Of a DNA stretch of 13,470 nt, positions 7,679 to 13,470 are shown piece by piece. Under the pieces are notes generated by a model. That model was not told the DNA's origin, did not search any database, and saw nothing but the letters and a program-made list of their open reading frames with translations. The first letter of the stretch is position 1, and each line of letters opens with the position of its first letter. Position numbers and translations under genes: made by a program. Source of the DNA: an uncultured Flavobacteriaceae bacterium. GTDB taxonomy: Bacteria > Bacteroidota > Bacteroidia > Flavobacteriales > Flavobacteriaceae. The stretch spans positions 1 through 13,470 of the forward strand of contig CAJWNW010000040.1 of the NCBI GenBank assembly GCA_913044085.1, given 5' to 3'.

Positions 7679-8704
7679 ATGCACCCAAAAATACTATTGA
7701 TTTACACAGGTGGGTCCATAGGTATGGTCAAAGCGGCGGATACAAAAATACTTCAACCTTTCGATTTTGATAGCCTGCTTAAAAACATCCCTGAACTGAA
7801 ACTTTTACAATGTGAAATTGAAACAGTTTCTTTTGATGACCCTATTGATTCTTCAAATACCACCCCAGATCATTGGGTATATTTGGCAGGTATTATAGAA
7901 AGACACTACCACACCCACCAGGGTTTTGTGGTACTGCATGGCAGTGATACAATGAGTTATTCTGCTTCTGCCTTGAGCTTTATGTTGGAAAATCTAAACA
8001 AGCCGGTGATTTTTACTGGCTCTCAGCTTCCCGTTGGAGATTTGCGTACAGATGCCAAAGAAAACCTCATTACCGCCATTCAACTGGCCAGTTTACAAGA
8101 CAAAAATAAGCCCGTCATCAAAGAAGTAGGATTGTATTTTGAATACAAATTGTTCAGAGGTAACCGCACCACCAAAATCAATGCAGACCATTTTAAAGCT
8201 TTTGCATCTAAGAATTTCCCACCCCTTGTCACCTCTGGTGTTAAGTTAAACATACGCCGTGAAGTGCTTTTTAAAGGTCCGTCCAGTAAAGGATTAAATA
8301 TTCACACCAAGATGTGTAAAGAAATTGTTATTATCAAATTATTTCCTGGTTTGCAAGCTTCAACTTTAAACTCTATATTGGAAACTCCTCAACTTAAAGG
8401 GGTTGTTTTGGAAACCTATGGTGCAGGGAATGCCCCTTCAGCTGCTTGGTTTTTATCACTTCTTAAAAAAGCAATTTCTCGCGGCATTTATATTGTTAAT
8501 ACCACGCAATGTTCTGGAGGCATGGTTCAGATGGGGCAATATGAAACAAGCCAATCATTACAAGATATTGGAGTTATTTCCGCCAAGGACATGACCACTG
8601 AGGCCGCGATTACCAAGATGATGTATCTATTAGGTACACTAAAAGACCTCGATTTTAAATCGGTGTTTGAAACTTCATTAAGAGGTGAATTAACTGAAAA
8701 TTAA
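7679..8704 (+). CDS. ansA: Type I (cytoplasmic) L-asparaginase, Ser in both nucleophile positions
   Basis: 341-aa asparaginase hydrolysing L-asparagine to aspartate and ammonia. It lacks a signal peptide and resembles E. coli AnsA (type I, cytoplasmic). Motifs: YTGGSIGM (residues 9-16), HGSDTMSY (87-94), GSQLP (114-118), GNRTTK (161-166) and NTTQCSGG (274-281), the last near the allosteric region of AnsA. The two catalytic threonines of the family (T14 and T91 in AnsA) align with Ser13 (TCC) and Ser89 (AGT), while Asp90 and Lys166 of the second triad are kept. An ATG at 7679, 4 nt after the tatD stop, is chosen. A longer in-frame opening from 7580 would only add shadow sequence inside tatD. 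It is probably co-transcribed with tatD. No strong terminator is seen downstream. Confidence 0.92.
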   Translation: MHPKILLIYTGGSIGMVKAADTKILQPFDFDSLLKNIPELKLLQCEIETVSFDDPIDSSNTTPDHWVYLAGIIERHYHTHQGFVVLHGSDTMSYSASALSFMLENLNKPVIFTGSQLPVGDLRTDAKENLITAIQLASLQDKNKPVIKEVGLYFEYKLFRGNRTTKINADHFKAFASKNFPPLVTSGVKLNIRREVLFKGPSSKGLNIHTKMCKEIVIIKLFPGLQASTLNSILETPQLKGVVLETYGAGNAPSAAWFLSLLKKAISRGIYIVNTTQCSGGMVQMGQYETSQSLQDIGVISAKDMTTEAAITKMMYLLGTLKDLDFKSVFETSLRGELTEN

Positions 8705-8767
8705 AGGATTTTTACTTTCAGAATTAAACATTTTTTTCTTTATTTGAGATCTTTAAAAAAAGAAAAT

Positions 8768-8855
8768 AGAGAGGTGGCCGAGTGGTCGAAGGCGCACGCC
8801 TGGAAAGTGTGTATACGCCAAAAGCGTATCGAGGGTTCGAATCCCTTCCTCTCTG
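8768..8855 (+). tRNA. tRNA-Ser(GGA)
   Basis: An 88-nt class II tRNA folds fully by eye. Acceptor stem: AGAGAGG (8768-8774) pairs with CCTCTCT (8848-8854), discriminator G at 8855. D arm: 8777-8793. Anticodon stem: CACGC/GTGTG (8795-8799, 8807-8811), loop CTGGAAA, anticodon GGA at 8802-8804, reading UCC/UCU serine codons. A long variable arm (TACGC/GCGTA stem, about 8813-8828) is typical of tRNA-Ser. T arm: GAGGG-TTCGAAT-CCCTT (8831-8847). CCA is not encoded (CAA follows). A near-match to the -7 box, TTTATTTG at 8739-8746 (one mismatch), could be its promoter. Confidence 0.96.
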
Positions 8856-8890
8856 CAAATATATATTTTGATAAATAAACTTACATTAAT

Positions 8891-9037
8891 TTGTTAAACA
8901 AGATTAAATATATAGGACTTTCTATCACTTCATTTGCTATTTTATTTAAACTTATGTCTTGGCAATATGCTCAATATTTACTTATCGCAGGTTTAAGCTT
9001 TTTGGGTATTTACTTTATGATTAAAGTATTTAAGTAA
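8891..9037 (+). CDS. Small hydrophobic protein, two predicted TM helices (unannotated ORF)
   Basis: A 48-aa ORF just downstream of tRNA-Ser, starting with TTG. The product has a short Lys-containing N-terminus (LNKIKY), two hydrophobic segments (about residues 7-21 and 27-45) separated by KLMSWQYAQ, and a basic end (KVFK). The LFKLMSW...LLIAGL pattern resembles, from memory, the first helical hairpin of GldL-like and other small Bacteroidota membrane proteins (consensus roughly FKxMHWPxA-LLIxGL). This supports a real gene over chance. The weak points are the TTG start, the small size and the lack of a recognisable ribosome binding site; Bacteroidota often lack one. An in-frame stop (8876-8878) limits the ORF upstream. 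Function is unknown. Confidence 0.55.
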   Translation: MLNKIKYIGLSITSFAILFKLMSWQYAQYLLIAGLSFLGIYFMIKVFK

Positions 9038-9121
9038 TATATTTTATTTCGAATTATTTACCTATTCAAGTCTTAAGTTAGAGGTTAATAATCTTTATAA
9101 TTATTAGGATTAAGTCTCTGC

Positions 9122-9129
9122 TAATTTTG
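9122..9129 (+). promoter_or_regulatory. Putative -7 promoter box in the tRNA-exbB intergenic region
   Basis: TAATTTTG is an exact TAnnTTTG match. No TTG -33 element is at the usual spacing. It is too far from exbB (166 nt to its ATG) to look like the main exbB promoter, and it is followed within 12 nt by a mini-ORF and then by a hairpin. It could drive a short RNA. Confidence 0.35.
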
Positions 9130-9140
9130 TAGGTATCACT

Positions 9141-9209
9141 ATGACTATAAAAGCCTTAGTTTATAAATTAAAAACTAATCCCAATTGTTGGGATAAATAT
9201 ATTTTTTAA
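9141..9209 (+). other. Possible mini-ORF or small RNA segment
   Basis: ATG at 9141, 12 nt after the TAnnTTTG box, opens a 22-codon frame ending at TAA 9209. Residues include YKLKTNPNCWD near the middle and end. The 3' third contains a hairpin and a T-rich tail. It could be a microprotein, a leader, or simply an untranslated small RNA of about 70 nt. Nothing confirms translation, and chance is a fair alternative at this length and AT content. The surrounding stretch 9038-9140 shows no other feature to me. Confidence 0.2.
9178..9194 (+). terminator. Possible intrinsic terminator upstream of exbB
   Basis: A 7-bp perfect stem (ATCCCAA/TTGGGAT) with a 3-nt loop is followed by AAATATA and then a T-run at 9202-9207. 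It would end any transcript coming from the tRNA/small-ORF region before the exbB promoter. The T-tract starts 7 nt after the stem, so this is a weak terminator candidate. Confidence 0.4.
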
Positions 9210-9223
9210 TATGTTTTTTTTTA

Positions 9224-9231
9224 TATCTTTA
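9224..9231 (+). promoter_or_regulatory. Putative exbB operon -7 box (TATCTTTA, one mismatch)
   Basis: TATCTTTA differs from TAnnTTTG only in the last base. It lies 63 nt before the exbB ATG at 9295, giving a leader of roughly 55 nt. No -33 TTG is present at standard spacing. Its position, just after the hairpin and before the operon, makes it the best promoter candidate for exbB. It also argues against initiation at the ATG at 9211. Confidence 0.4.
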
Positions 9232-9294
9232 GCAACCTATAATTACAAAGGAAAATTTACAAACAGAACATTATATAAATTTAAGATAATAACA

Positions 9295-10071
9295 ATGAAA
9301 AAATTATTTCCAATTTTAGTCGTTGCAATGACAATGGCATTCGGGAGTGTCAATGCAAGCACATTCGCGAACTTGAATCCCTCAATAGCTACAGTTGTAA
9401 GTCCAGTACAGGACGATGCCACAGGCTCTGAAGTAGAGTCTCTAGGGTTTCACCAAGAGTTAAAAAAGCGTTTTATTGAAGGCGGCCCAGGTTTCATGGG
9501 AATTGTTTTGCTTTGTCTGATTTTAGGCCTAGCCATTGCGATTGAAAGAATTATATTTTTAAATCTTTCTACTACCAACTCAAATAAATTAATTGAAGAT
9601 GTTGAAGATGCTTTGTCTTCAGGTGGCGTGGAGTCAGCAAAAGAAGTTTGTAGAAATACTAAGGGCCCTATCGCTTCTATTTTTTACCAAGGATTGGAAC
9701 GTTCTAACGAAGATTTAGATGCTGCTGAAAAAGCCGTTGTTGCCTATGGCGGGGTTCAAATGGGGCAGTTGGAGAAAAATGTATCATGGATTTCACTCTT
9801 TATAGCCTTGGCACCAATGCTTGGTTTTATGGGAACTGTAATCGGGATGATTCAAGCTTTTGATAAAATTGAAGCAGCAGGCGACATGCAACCGTCTCTT
9901 GTTGCTGGTGGTATTAAAGTAGCTCTTTTAACAACTGTATTTGGTTTGATAGTTGCCATTATTCTACAAGTATTTTACAATTACATTATTGCCAAAATTG
10001 ATAGTATTGTCAATGACATGGAAGACGCTTCCATTTCATTAATGGACATCCTTGTAAATAATAAAAAGTAA
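9295..10071 (+). CDS. exbB: MotA/TolQ/ExbB proton channel family protein (ExbB)
   Basis: 258-aa inner-membrane protein, the proton-channel scaffold of an ExbB/ExbD motor that energises TonB-type transducers. The ATG at 9295 gives an N-terminus MKKLFPILVVAM... that looks like a signal peptide (about residues 1-22) followed by a periplasmic stretch, as in other flavobacterial ExbB proteins. The frame is open from ATG 9211, but the likely promoter box lies downstream of that codon. Core helices: TM1 about 68-89 (ends AIERI), TM2 about 164-188 with the signature APMLGFMGTVIGMIQAF (173-189), and TM3 about 208-232 (VALLTTVFGLIVAI). It is the first gene of a four-gene operon with two exbD genes, which supports ExbB over MotA or TolQ, though a TolQ-like role cannot be excluded. 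Confidence 0.9.
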   Translation: MKKLFPILVVAMTMAFGSVNASTFANLNPSIATVVSPVQDDATGSEVESLGFHQELKKRFIEGGPGFMGIVLLCLILGLAIAIERIIFLNLSTTNSNKLIEDVEDALSSGGVESAKEVCRNTKGPIASIFYQGLERSNEDLDAAEKAVVAYGGVQMGQLEKNVSWISLFIALAPMLGFMGTVIGMIQAFDKIEAAGDMQPSLVAGGIKVALLTTVFGLIVAIILQVFYNYIIAKIDSIVNDMEDASISLMDILVNNKK

Positions 10072-10103
10072 ACAACTTTAATCACTACACAAATCAATTA
10101 ATT

Positions 10104-10547
10104 ATGGATTTACAAAAAATATTAAAGATTGTTGCTGCTGTGGTTGGCCTACTTTCGATTGCTTTTCTTATCACTATTATTTCCACAGGAGATGATGCTA
10201 TAAAGGCTGGGGATGGGGCTGCAAGTGTTGGTGCTTATATGTACGTTGCTTACTTCATTCTTGCAGCGGCCGTTGTATCAGTAGTTTTCTTCACACTTTC
10301 AAATTTAATATCCAATGCTGCAAGCCTTAAAAACACACTTATTGCTATTGGAGCATTTACGCTTCTAGCGCTCATATGCTATTTTATATTTGCATCTGGT
10401 GTTGAGACCATGCTTAAGGACGGAACCATGCTGTCTGTTGCGCAGTCTAAACTTGTTGGTGCTGGATTGTATTTGTTTTATTCTCTTGCTGTTGTTGCGG
10501 GAGGTACCATGTTGTTTTTTGGTGTCAAAAAATCTCTTAATAAGTAA
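10104..10547 (+). CDS. Four-TM membrane protein of unknown function in the exbBD operon
   Basis: 147-aa hydrophobic protein with four predicted transmembrane helices (about residues 6-26, 44-66, 75-97 and 115-141). The loops are short, including TGDDAIKAGDGAAS after helix 1, and the C-terminus is basic (KKSLNK). I do not recognise a named domain. It lies 32 nt after exbB and 2 nt before exbD1, so it is almost certainly co-transcribed and co-expressed with the motor genes. By position it may be an assembly or accessory subunit of the ExbBD complex; this is inference only. There is no catalytic motif or cysteine pair. Confidence 0.88.
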   Translation: MDLQKILKIVAAVVGLLSIAFLITIISTGDDAIKAGDGAASVGAYMYVAYFILAAAVVSVVFFTLSNLISNAASLKNTLIAIGAFTLLALICYFIFASGVETMLKDGTMLSVAQSKLVGAGLYLFYSLAVVAGGTMLFFGVKKSLNK

Positions 10548-10549
10548 TT

Positions 10550-11152
10550 ATGGCAAAACGATCCGCTCCTGAAGTGAATGCCGGCTCTATGGCCGATATT
10601 GCTTTCTTGCTTTTGATATTTTTCTTGGTCACTACAACCATTGAAAAAGATTCTGGTATCAATAGAAAATTACCTCCAATGGAAGAAATTGATCCGCCGA
10701 TTATTAAGCAGAAAAATATTTTCACAGTCTTGTTGAACGGAAAAGACCAATTATTGGTTGAGGATGAGCTAATGGAAGTGGCGGATTTAAGAGATGCTGC
10801 AGTCGAATTCTTGGACAATAATGGAGATGAGACTTGTGATTACTGCCAGGGTAATAAAGACCCAAGATCTTCAGACAATCCAGACAAGGCCATCATTTCT
10901 TTGAAGAATGAGCGTGAAACGTCATATGCTGCTTATATTTCTGTTCAAAACGAATTAGTGGCGGCTTATAATGTGCTTAGAAACCGACGCGCTTTAGAAA
11001 TTGGTCCAAGACGCGGCTTTCGAGACATGAATTTCACACAAATGCAAAGGAATTATAAAGACGCGCGCTTTGTTGGAAATAAGGAAAAGCTAAAGGCTTT
11101 AATCGATCAAATTAAATTGGAGTTCCCTCAAAAATTATCAGAAGTTCAATAA
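10550..11152 (+). CDS. exbD: ExbD/TolR family biopolymer transporter (first copy)
   Basis: 200-aa single-pass inner-membrane protein, the proton-responsive partner of ExbB. A short cytoplasmic tail (AKRSAPEVNAGS) leads into one helix at about residues 15-32, with the essential membrane aspartate at Asp16 in SMADIAFLLLIFFLVTT, matching Asp25 of E. coli ExbD. The periplasmic part is longer than in E. coli ExbD (141 aa). An extra segment at about residues 90-145 contains a CDYC pair (Cys96, Cys99) and a charged helix-like stretch. The C-terminus (KLKALIDQIKLEFPQKLSEVQ region) has no hydrophobic anchor. The ATG is 2 nt after the preceding stop, so translational coupling is likely; the second exbD follows after 23 nt. 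Confidence 0.93.
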   Translation: MAKRSAPEVNAGSMADIAFLLLIFFLVTTTIEKDSGINRKLPPMEEIDPPIIKQKNIFTVLLNGKDQLLVEDELMEVADLRDAAVEFLDNNGDETCDYCQGNKDPRSSDNPDKAIISLKNERETSYAAYISVQNELVAAYNVLRNRRALEIGPRRGFRDMNFTQMQRNYKDARFVGNKEKLKALIDQIKLEFPQKLSEVQ

Positions 11153-11175
11153 ATTTAATTTCAAAAGTATAGCAT

Positions 11176-11655
11176 ATGTCAAAATTTAAAAAGAAAAAAG
11201 ACGGAGGACTGCCCGCTATTTCAACGGCCTCACTTCCTGATATTGTTTTCATGTTACTGTTCTTTTTTATGGTAGCTACTGTGATGCGTGAAAACTCACT
11301 TAAGATTCAGAATTCTCTTCCCGTAGCCAACCAAGTTGAGAAGTTGGACAAGAAAAACCCAGTGAGTTATATTTACATGGGAAAACCAAGTTCTGGCTAT
11401 GAGAAATTTGGAACGGAGGCTCGCATTCAACTAAACGATCAATTTGCGGCTTTAACTGACGTGAGTGCTTTTATCAGTGCAGAGCGCTCTGCACTCAGAG
11501 AAGAATTAATCCCCTTTCTTACCGTTGCCTTGAAGGTTGACAGAGAGGCCAACATGGGAATTGTGGGAGATGTAAAGCAAGAACTCAGGAAAGTCAATGC
11601 TTTAAAAATTAATTACACAACTGGGATTGGAGATGTTGAAACCAATTTCAACTGA
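11176..11655 (+). CDS. exbD: ExbD/TolR family biopolymer transporter (second copy)
   Basis: 159-aa ExbD paralogue. The N-terminus is strongly basic (KFKKKK), followed by one helix at about residues 20-38 carrying the key aspartate Asp22 in SLPDIVFMLLFFFMVAT. The periplasmic domain ends with the standard VDREANMGIVGDVKQEL block (about residues 121-137), close to the conserved C-terminal part of ExbD/TolR. It is nearer in size to E. coli ExbD than the first copy and lacks that copy's Cys-containing insertion. Two dissimilar ExbDs next to one ExbB suggest a heteromeric ExbD pair, since ExbD works as a dimer within an ExbB pentamer. It is the last gene of the operon; a strong terminator follows 23 nt downstream. 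Confidence 0.93.
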   Translation: MSKFKKKKDGGLPAISTASLPDIVFMLLFFFMVATVMRENSLKIQNSLPVANQVEKLDKKNPVSYIYMGKPSSGYEKFGTEARIQLNDQFAALTDVSAFISAERSALREELIPFLTVALKVDREANMGIVGDVKQELRKVNALKINYTTGIGDVETNFN

Positions 11656-11678
11656 TACACCTCGTTGTTTTTAAATTT

Positions 11679-11708
11679 AAAAGGTGTTCTGTCTAGAATG
11701 CCTTTTTT
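11679..11708 (+). terminator. Intrinsic terminator of the exbB-exbD operon
   Basis: An 11-bp stem (arms 11679-11689 and 11696-11706, including two G-U pairs) with a 6-nt loop ends in six T residues (11703-11708). It lies 23 nt after the exbD2 stop and 23 nt before the porT start. It should separate the motor operon from porT, or attenuate read-through into it. Confidence 0.85.
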
Positions 11709-11731
11709 AGTTCATAAGTAAGCTTAGAAAA

Positions 11732-12415
11732 ATGATAAAAAAAAGCATTTTAGTTCTGTTATTCCCACTGCCATTTATTGGGCTTTCAAAGAACGCGTCC
11801 GAGGTTGCTATTGACACCCTTTACAGGGAAGATCAAATTTATTTTGGCGTCACTTATAATACGCTTATTGATACGCCTGAAGCCTACACACAAACTAACT
11901 TTTCTCCAGGTTTTAAAGCAGGGTTTATTCGAGATTTTCCAATTAATAAGAAACGGAATATTGCCTTTGGGTTAGGATTTGGTTATGCATTAAACACATC
12001 TGCACAAAACTTAAAAATTACGCCAACTGTTAATGGAAGTTTTGACTACGAATTCCTGTCTGGGCAAAACTATCAGAAAAATCGATTTTCATACCAAGCC
12101 ATTGAAATTCCTTTTGAATTTAGATGGCGGACTTCGACAGCTCATAGCAATAAATTCTGGCGCATCTATACGGGGTTCAAAGCTAGTTATGTGTTTGCTT
12201 CAAAAACCTTTTTCAAGGCAAACAACGAAACGACGATTTATAAGGATTTAGAATTGAATCCATGGCAATTTGGGCTTACTTTGAGTGCGGGCTATAACAA
12301 CTGGAATGCGTTTATTTATTATGGTTTAAATGCTATTTTTGAGAGGGCCTCAATAAATCAAAACCCATTGGAGATGAAAAGCTTAAAAGTGGGACTGATG
12401 TTTTATATTCTATAA
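11732..12415 (+). CDS. porT: PorT family type IX secretion outer-membrane protein
   Basis: 227-aa outer-membrane beta-barrel of the PorT (SprT in Flavobacterium) family, needed for type IX secretion. There is an N-terminal signal peptide (MIKKSILVLLFPLPFIGLS). Next come YREDQIYFGVTYN (about residues 31-43), a typical family opening, and then alternating strands rich in aromatic and Gly residues (FGLGFGYALN, WRIYTGFKASYVF, WQFGLTLSAGYNN). The last strand ends in MFYIL, a typical barrel C-terminus. It sits 76 nt after the exbD2 stop, behind a terminator. I find no clear TAnnTTTG box just upstream, so its promoter is unresolved. Other small 8-strand outer-membrane beta-barrel proteins look similar, so the PorT name is likely but not certain. 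Confidence 0.78.
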   Translation: MIKKSILVLLFPLPFIGLSKNASEVAIDTLYREDQIYFGVTYNTLIDTPEAYTQTNFSPGFKAGFIRDFPINKKRNIAFGLGFGYALNTSAQNLKITPTVNGSFDYEFLSGQNYQKNRFSYQAIEIPFEFRWRTSTAHSNKFWRIYTGFKASYVFASKTFFKANNETTIYKDLELNPWQFGLTLSAGYNNWNAFIYYGLNAIFERASINQNPLEMKSLKVGLMFYIL

Positions 12416-12517
12416 AAATATAATTTATCTTTTATCTCAAAAAAAACTTTCTGTTTAAAAAGAAATTGATTCCCGAAAATACATTTTTTTAGACCTCTTA
12501 GTTATGTTAAAATTTAG

Positions 12518-12525
12518 TAATTTTG
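12518..12525 (+). promoter_or_regulatory. Putative ileS -7 promoter box (TAATTTTG)
   Basis: TAATTTTG matches TAnnTTTG exactly and lies 18 nt before the ileS ATG, giving a leader of about 12 nt. That leaves no room for a T-box or other long leader. No TTG -33 element is found at the usual spacing. The 128-nt gap 12416-12543 otherwise shows only AT-rich sequence and no strong terminator for porT. Confidence 0.55.
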
Positions 12526-12543
12526 CTGACTAATTAAAGAATA

Positions 12544-13470
12544 ATGAGCGCTTTTTTTCCTGAGTACAAAGGATTGAATTTACCAAAGTTATCAGATCAA
12601 ATGCTGGACTATTGGCGTGCCTATGATGTTTTTGAAAAAAGTGTATCATCAAGGGAGGGGAAAAAACCCTATGTTTTTTTTGAAGGACCTCCTTCCGCCA
12701 ATGGTCTGCCGGGAGTTCACCATGTTCTTGCACGCGCCATTAAAGATATTTTTCCGCGTTATAAAACCATGAAAGGTTTTCAAGTCAAGCGCAAAGCGGG
12801 CTGGGACACCCACGGTCTGCCTATAGAATTGGGTGTGGAAAAAGAACTGGGGATTACCAAAGAAGACATTGGTAAAACCATATCTGTTGAAGCCTATAAT
12901 GACGCCTGTCGCAAAGCTGTGATGCGCTACACTGATGTGTGGAACGATTTAACCCAAAAAATGGGCTATTGGGTGAATATGGAAGACCCTTACATCACTT
13001 ACGATCCTAAGTATATGGAAAGTGTTTGGTGGCTTTTAAAAGAAATTTACAACAAAAAATTACTCTACAAAGGCTATACTATACAGCCCTATTCCCCCAA
13101 AGCAGGTACTGGATTGAGCTCTCATGAACTAAACCAACCTGGAACCTATCAAGATATTACCGATACCACGGTTGTGGCGCAGTTTAAAGCAATCCCAGAA
13201 ACCCTTCCTAATGCTTTAAAAAACGAAGGTGATATTCATCTTTTGGCTTGGACCACAACCCCTTGGACATTGCCAAGTAACACCGCACTTACTGTTGGTC
13301 CAAAAATTGAATATGTTTTGGTAAAAACATTCAATCAATACACTTTTGAACCTATCAATGTTATTTTGGCCAAAGCACTTTTATCAAAACAGTTTAATGG
13401 GAAATATGAAAAGACAGACTCTGAAGCGGCCTTAGATGAGTACAAGGCGAATGCTAAACAGATTCCTTAT
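12544..13470 (+). CDS. ileS: Isoleucyl-tRNA synthetase, GXHH-type (N-terminal 309 aa, runs off window)
   Basis: Class I aminoacyl-tRNA synthetase charging tRNA-Ile. The 309 visible codons reach the window edge in frame; full-length IleRS is over 1000 aa. The N-terminal block is typical (FEGPPSANGLPG, residues 46-57), followed by the signature motif as GVHH (57-60) where most IleRS have HIGH. KAGWDTHGLPIELGVEKELG (84-103) and the PYSPKAGTGLSSHEL strand region (182-195) are strongly family-like. The CP1 editing domain begins around residue 205, and its Thr-rich editing peptide TTTPWTLPSN is at 237-246. The whole pattern fits the eukaryote-like IleRS2 form. The KMSKS loop and anticodon-binding domain lie beyond the window. 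ATG 12544 is 18 nt after a promoter-like box. Confidence 0.96.
   Translation, partial: MSAFFPEYKGLNLPKLSDQMLDYWRAYDVFEKSVSSREGKKPYVFFEGPPSANGLPGVHHVLARAIKDIFPRYKTMKGFQVKRKAGWDTHGLPIELGVEKELGITKEDIGKTISVEAYNDACRKAVMRYTDVWNDLTQKMGYWVNMEDPYITYDPKYMESVWWLLKEIYNKKLLYKGYTIQPYSPKAGTGLSSHELNQPGTYQDITDTTVVAQFKAIPETLPNALKNEGDIHLLAWTTTPWTLPSNTALTVGPKIEYVLVKTFNQYTFEPINVILAKALLSKQFNGKYEKTDSEAALDEYKANAKQIPY

Noticed and set aside
8739..8746. Promoter box for tRNA-Ser (TTTATTTG)
   Set aside because: It mismatches the second, well-conserved base of TAnnTTTG and has no -33 element, so it is mentioned only in the tRNA entry.
9211..9294. Upstream ATG extension of exbB (28 extra residues)
   Set aside because: The extension is not protein-like, the likely promoter box (9224-9231) lies within it, and MKKLFPIL... 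at 9295 gives a proper signal-peptide-like start.
12416..12543. T-box leader for ileS
   Set aside because: No T-box sequence is seen, and the likely promoter leaves a leader of only about 12 nt.
12530..12733. Minus-strand ORF over the ileS start
   Set aside because: It lies antisense to strongly conserved ileS coding sequence and its promoter, with no recognisable protein features.
1..13470. Mobile elements, CRISPR arrays, defence islands or a novel multi-gene system
   Set aside because: No transposase, integrase, regular spaced repeats or toxin-antitoxin pair is seen. The gene order and composition look like conserved core chromosome.

Overview
The window looks like core chromosome from a member of the Bacteroidota, most likely class Flavobacteriia. 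The evidence is the gene content (SprA and PorT of the type IX secretion system, flavobacterial-style TonB and ExbB/ExbD, a GXHH-type isoleucyl-tRNA synthetase), the AT-rich composition, and promoter-like TAnnTTTG boxes, the -7 element typical of this phylum. I see no mobile element, CRISPR array, prophage or plasmid function.

Layout, left to right. Positions 1-6361 (+): the C-terminal two thirds of sprA, then gcvH, a VanZ-like membrane protein gene overlapping gcvH by 11 bp, and a tonB-like energy transducer. A strong hairpin at 6384-6412 separates this block from a convergent gene (6411-6857, -) for a small retropepsin-like aspartic protease. A 49-bp divergent spacer with two opposed TAnnTTTG boxes leads to tatD (GTG start, possibly leaderless) and a type I asparaginase gene 4 nt behind it. 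Positions 8705-9294 hold tRNA-Ser(GGA), an overlooked 48-aa two-helix membrane protein ORF with a TTG start, and a promoter-like box followed by a mini-ORF and a hairpin. Next is a four-gene (+) operon, exbB, a 4-TM protein of unknown function, exbD1 and exbD2, closed by a clear intrinsic terminator (11679-11708). porT follows, and the 5' part of ileS runs off the right edge.

How the genes fit together. SprA (outer-membrane translocon) and PorT are type IX secretion components. TonB and ExbB/ExbD couple the proton motive force to outer-membrane work, so the window is rich in cell-envelope energisation and secretion. The other genes are housekeeping: glycine cleavage, a TatD metal-dependent hydrolase, asparagine catabolism, tRNA-Ser and IleRS.

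Points most worth a second look: (1) the asparaginase carries serine at both positions where the family normally has its two catalytic threonines; (2) IleRS has GVHH in place of HIGH, the swapped motif linked to mupirocin hyper-resistance; (3) the apparently leaderless tatD start and the overlapping divergent promoters; (4) the unannotated small membrane protein and the possible small RNA or mini-ORF near the tRNA; (5) the conserved-looking 4-TM protein embedded in the exbBD operon. Family assignments come from motif recognition, not from a database search.
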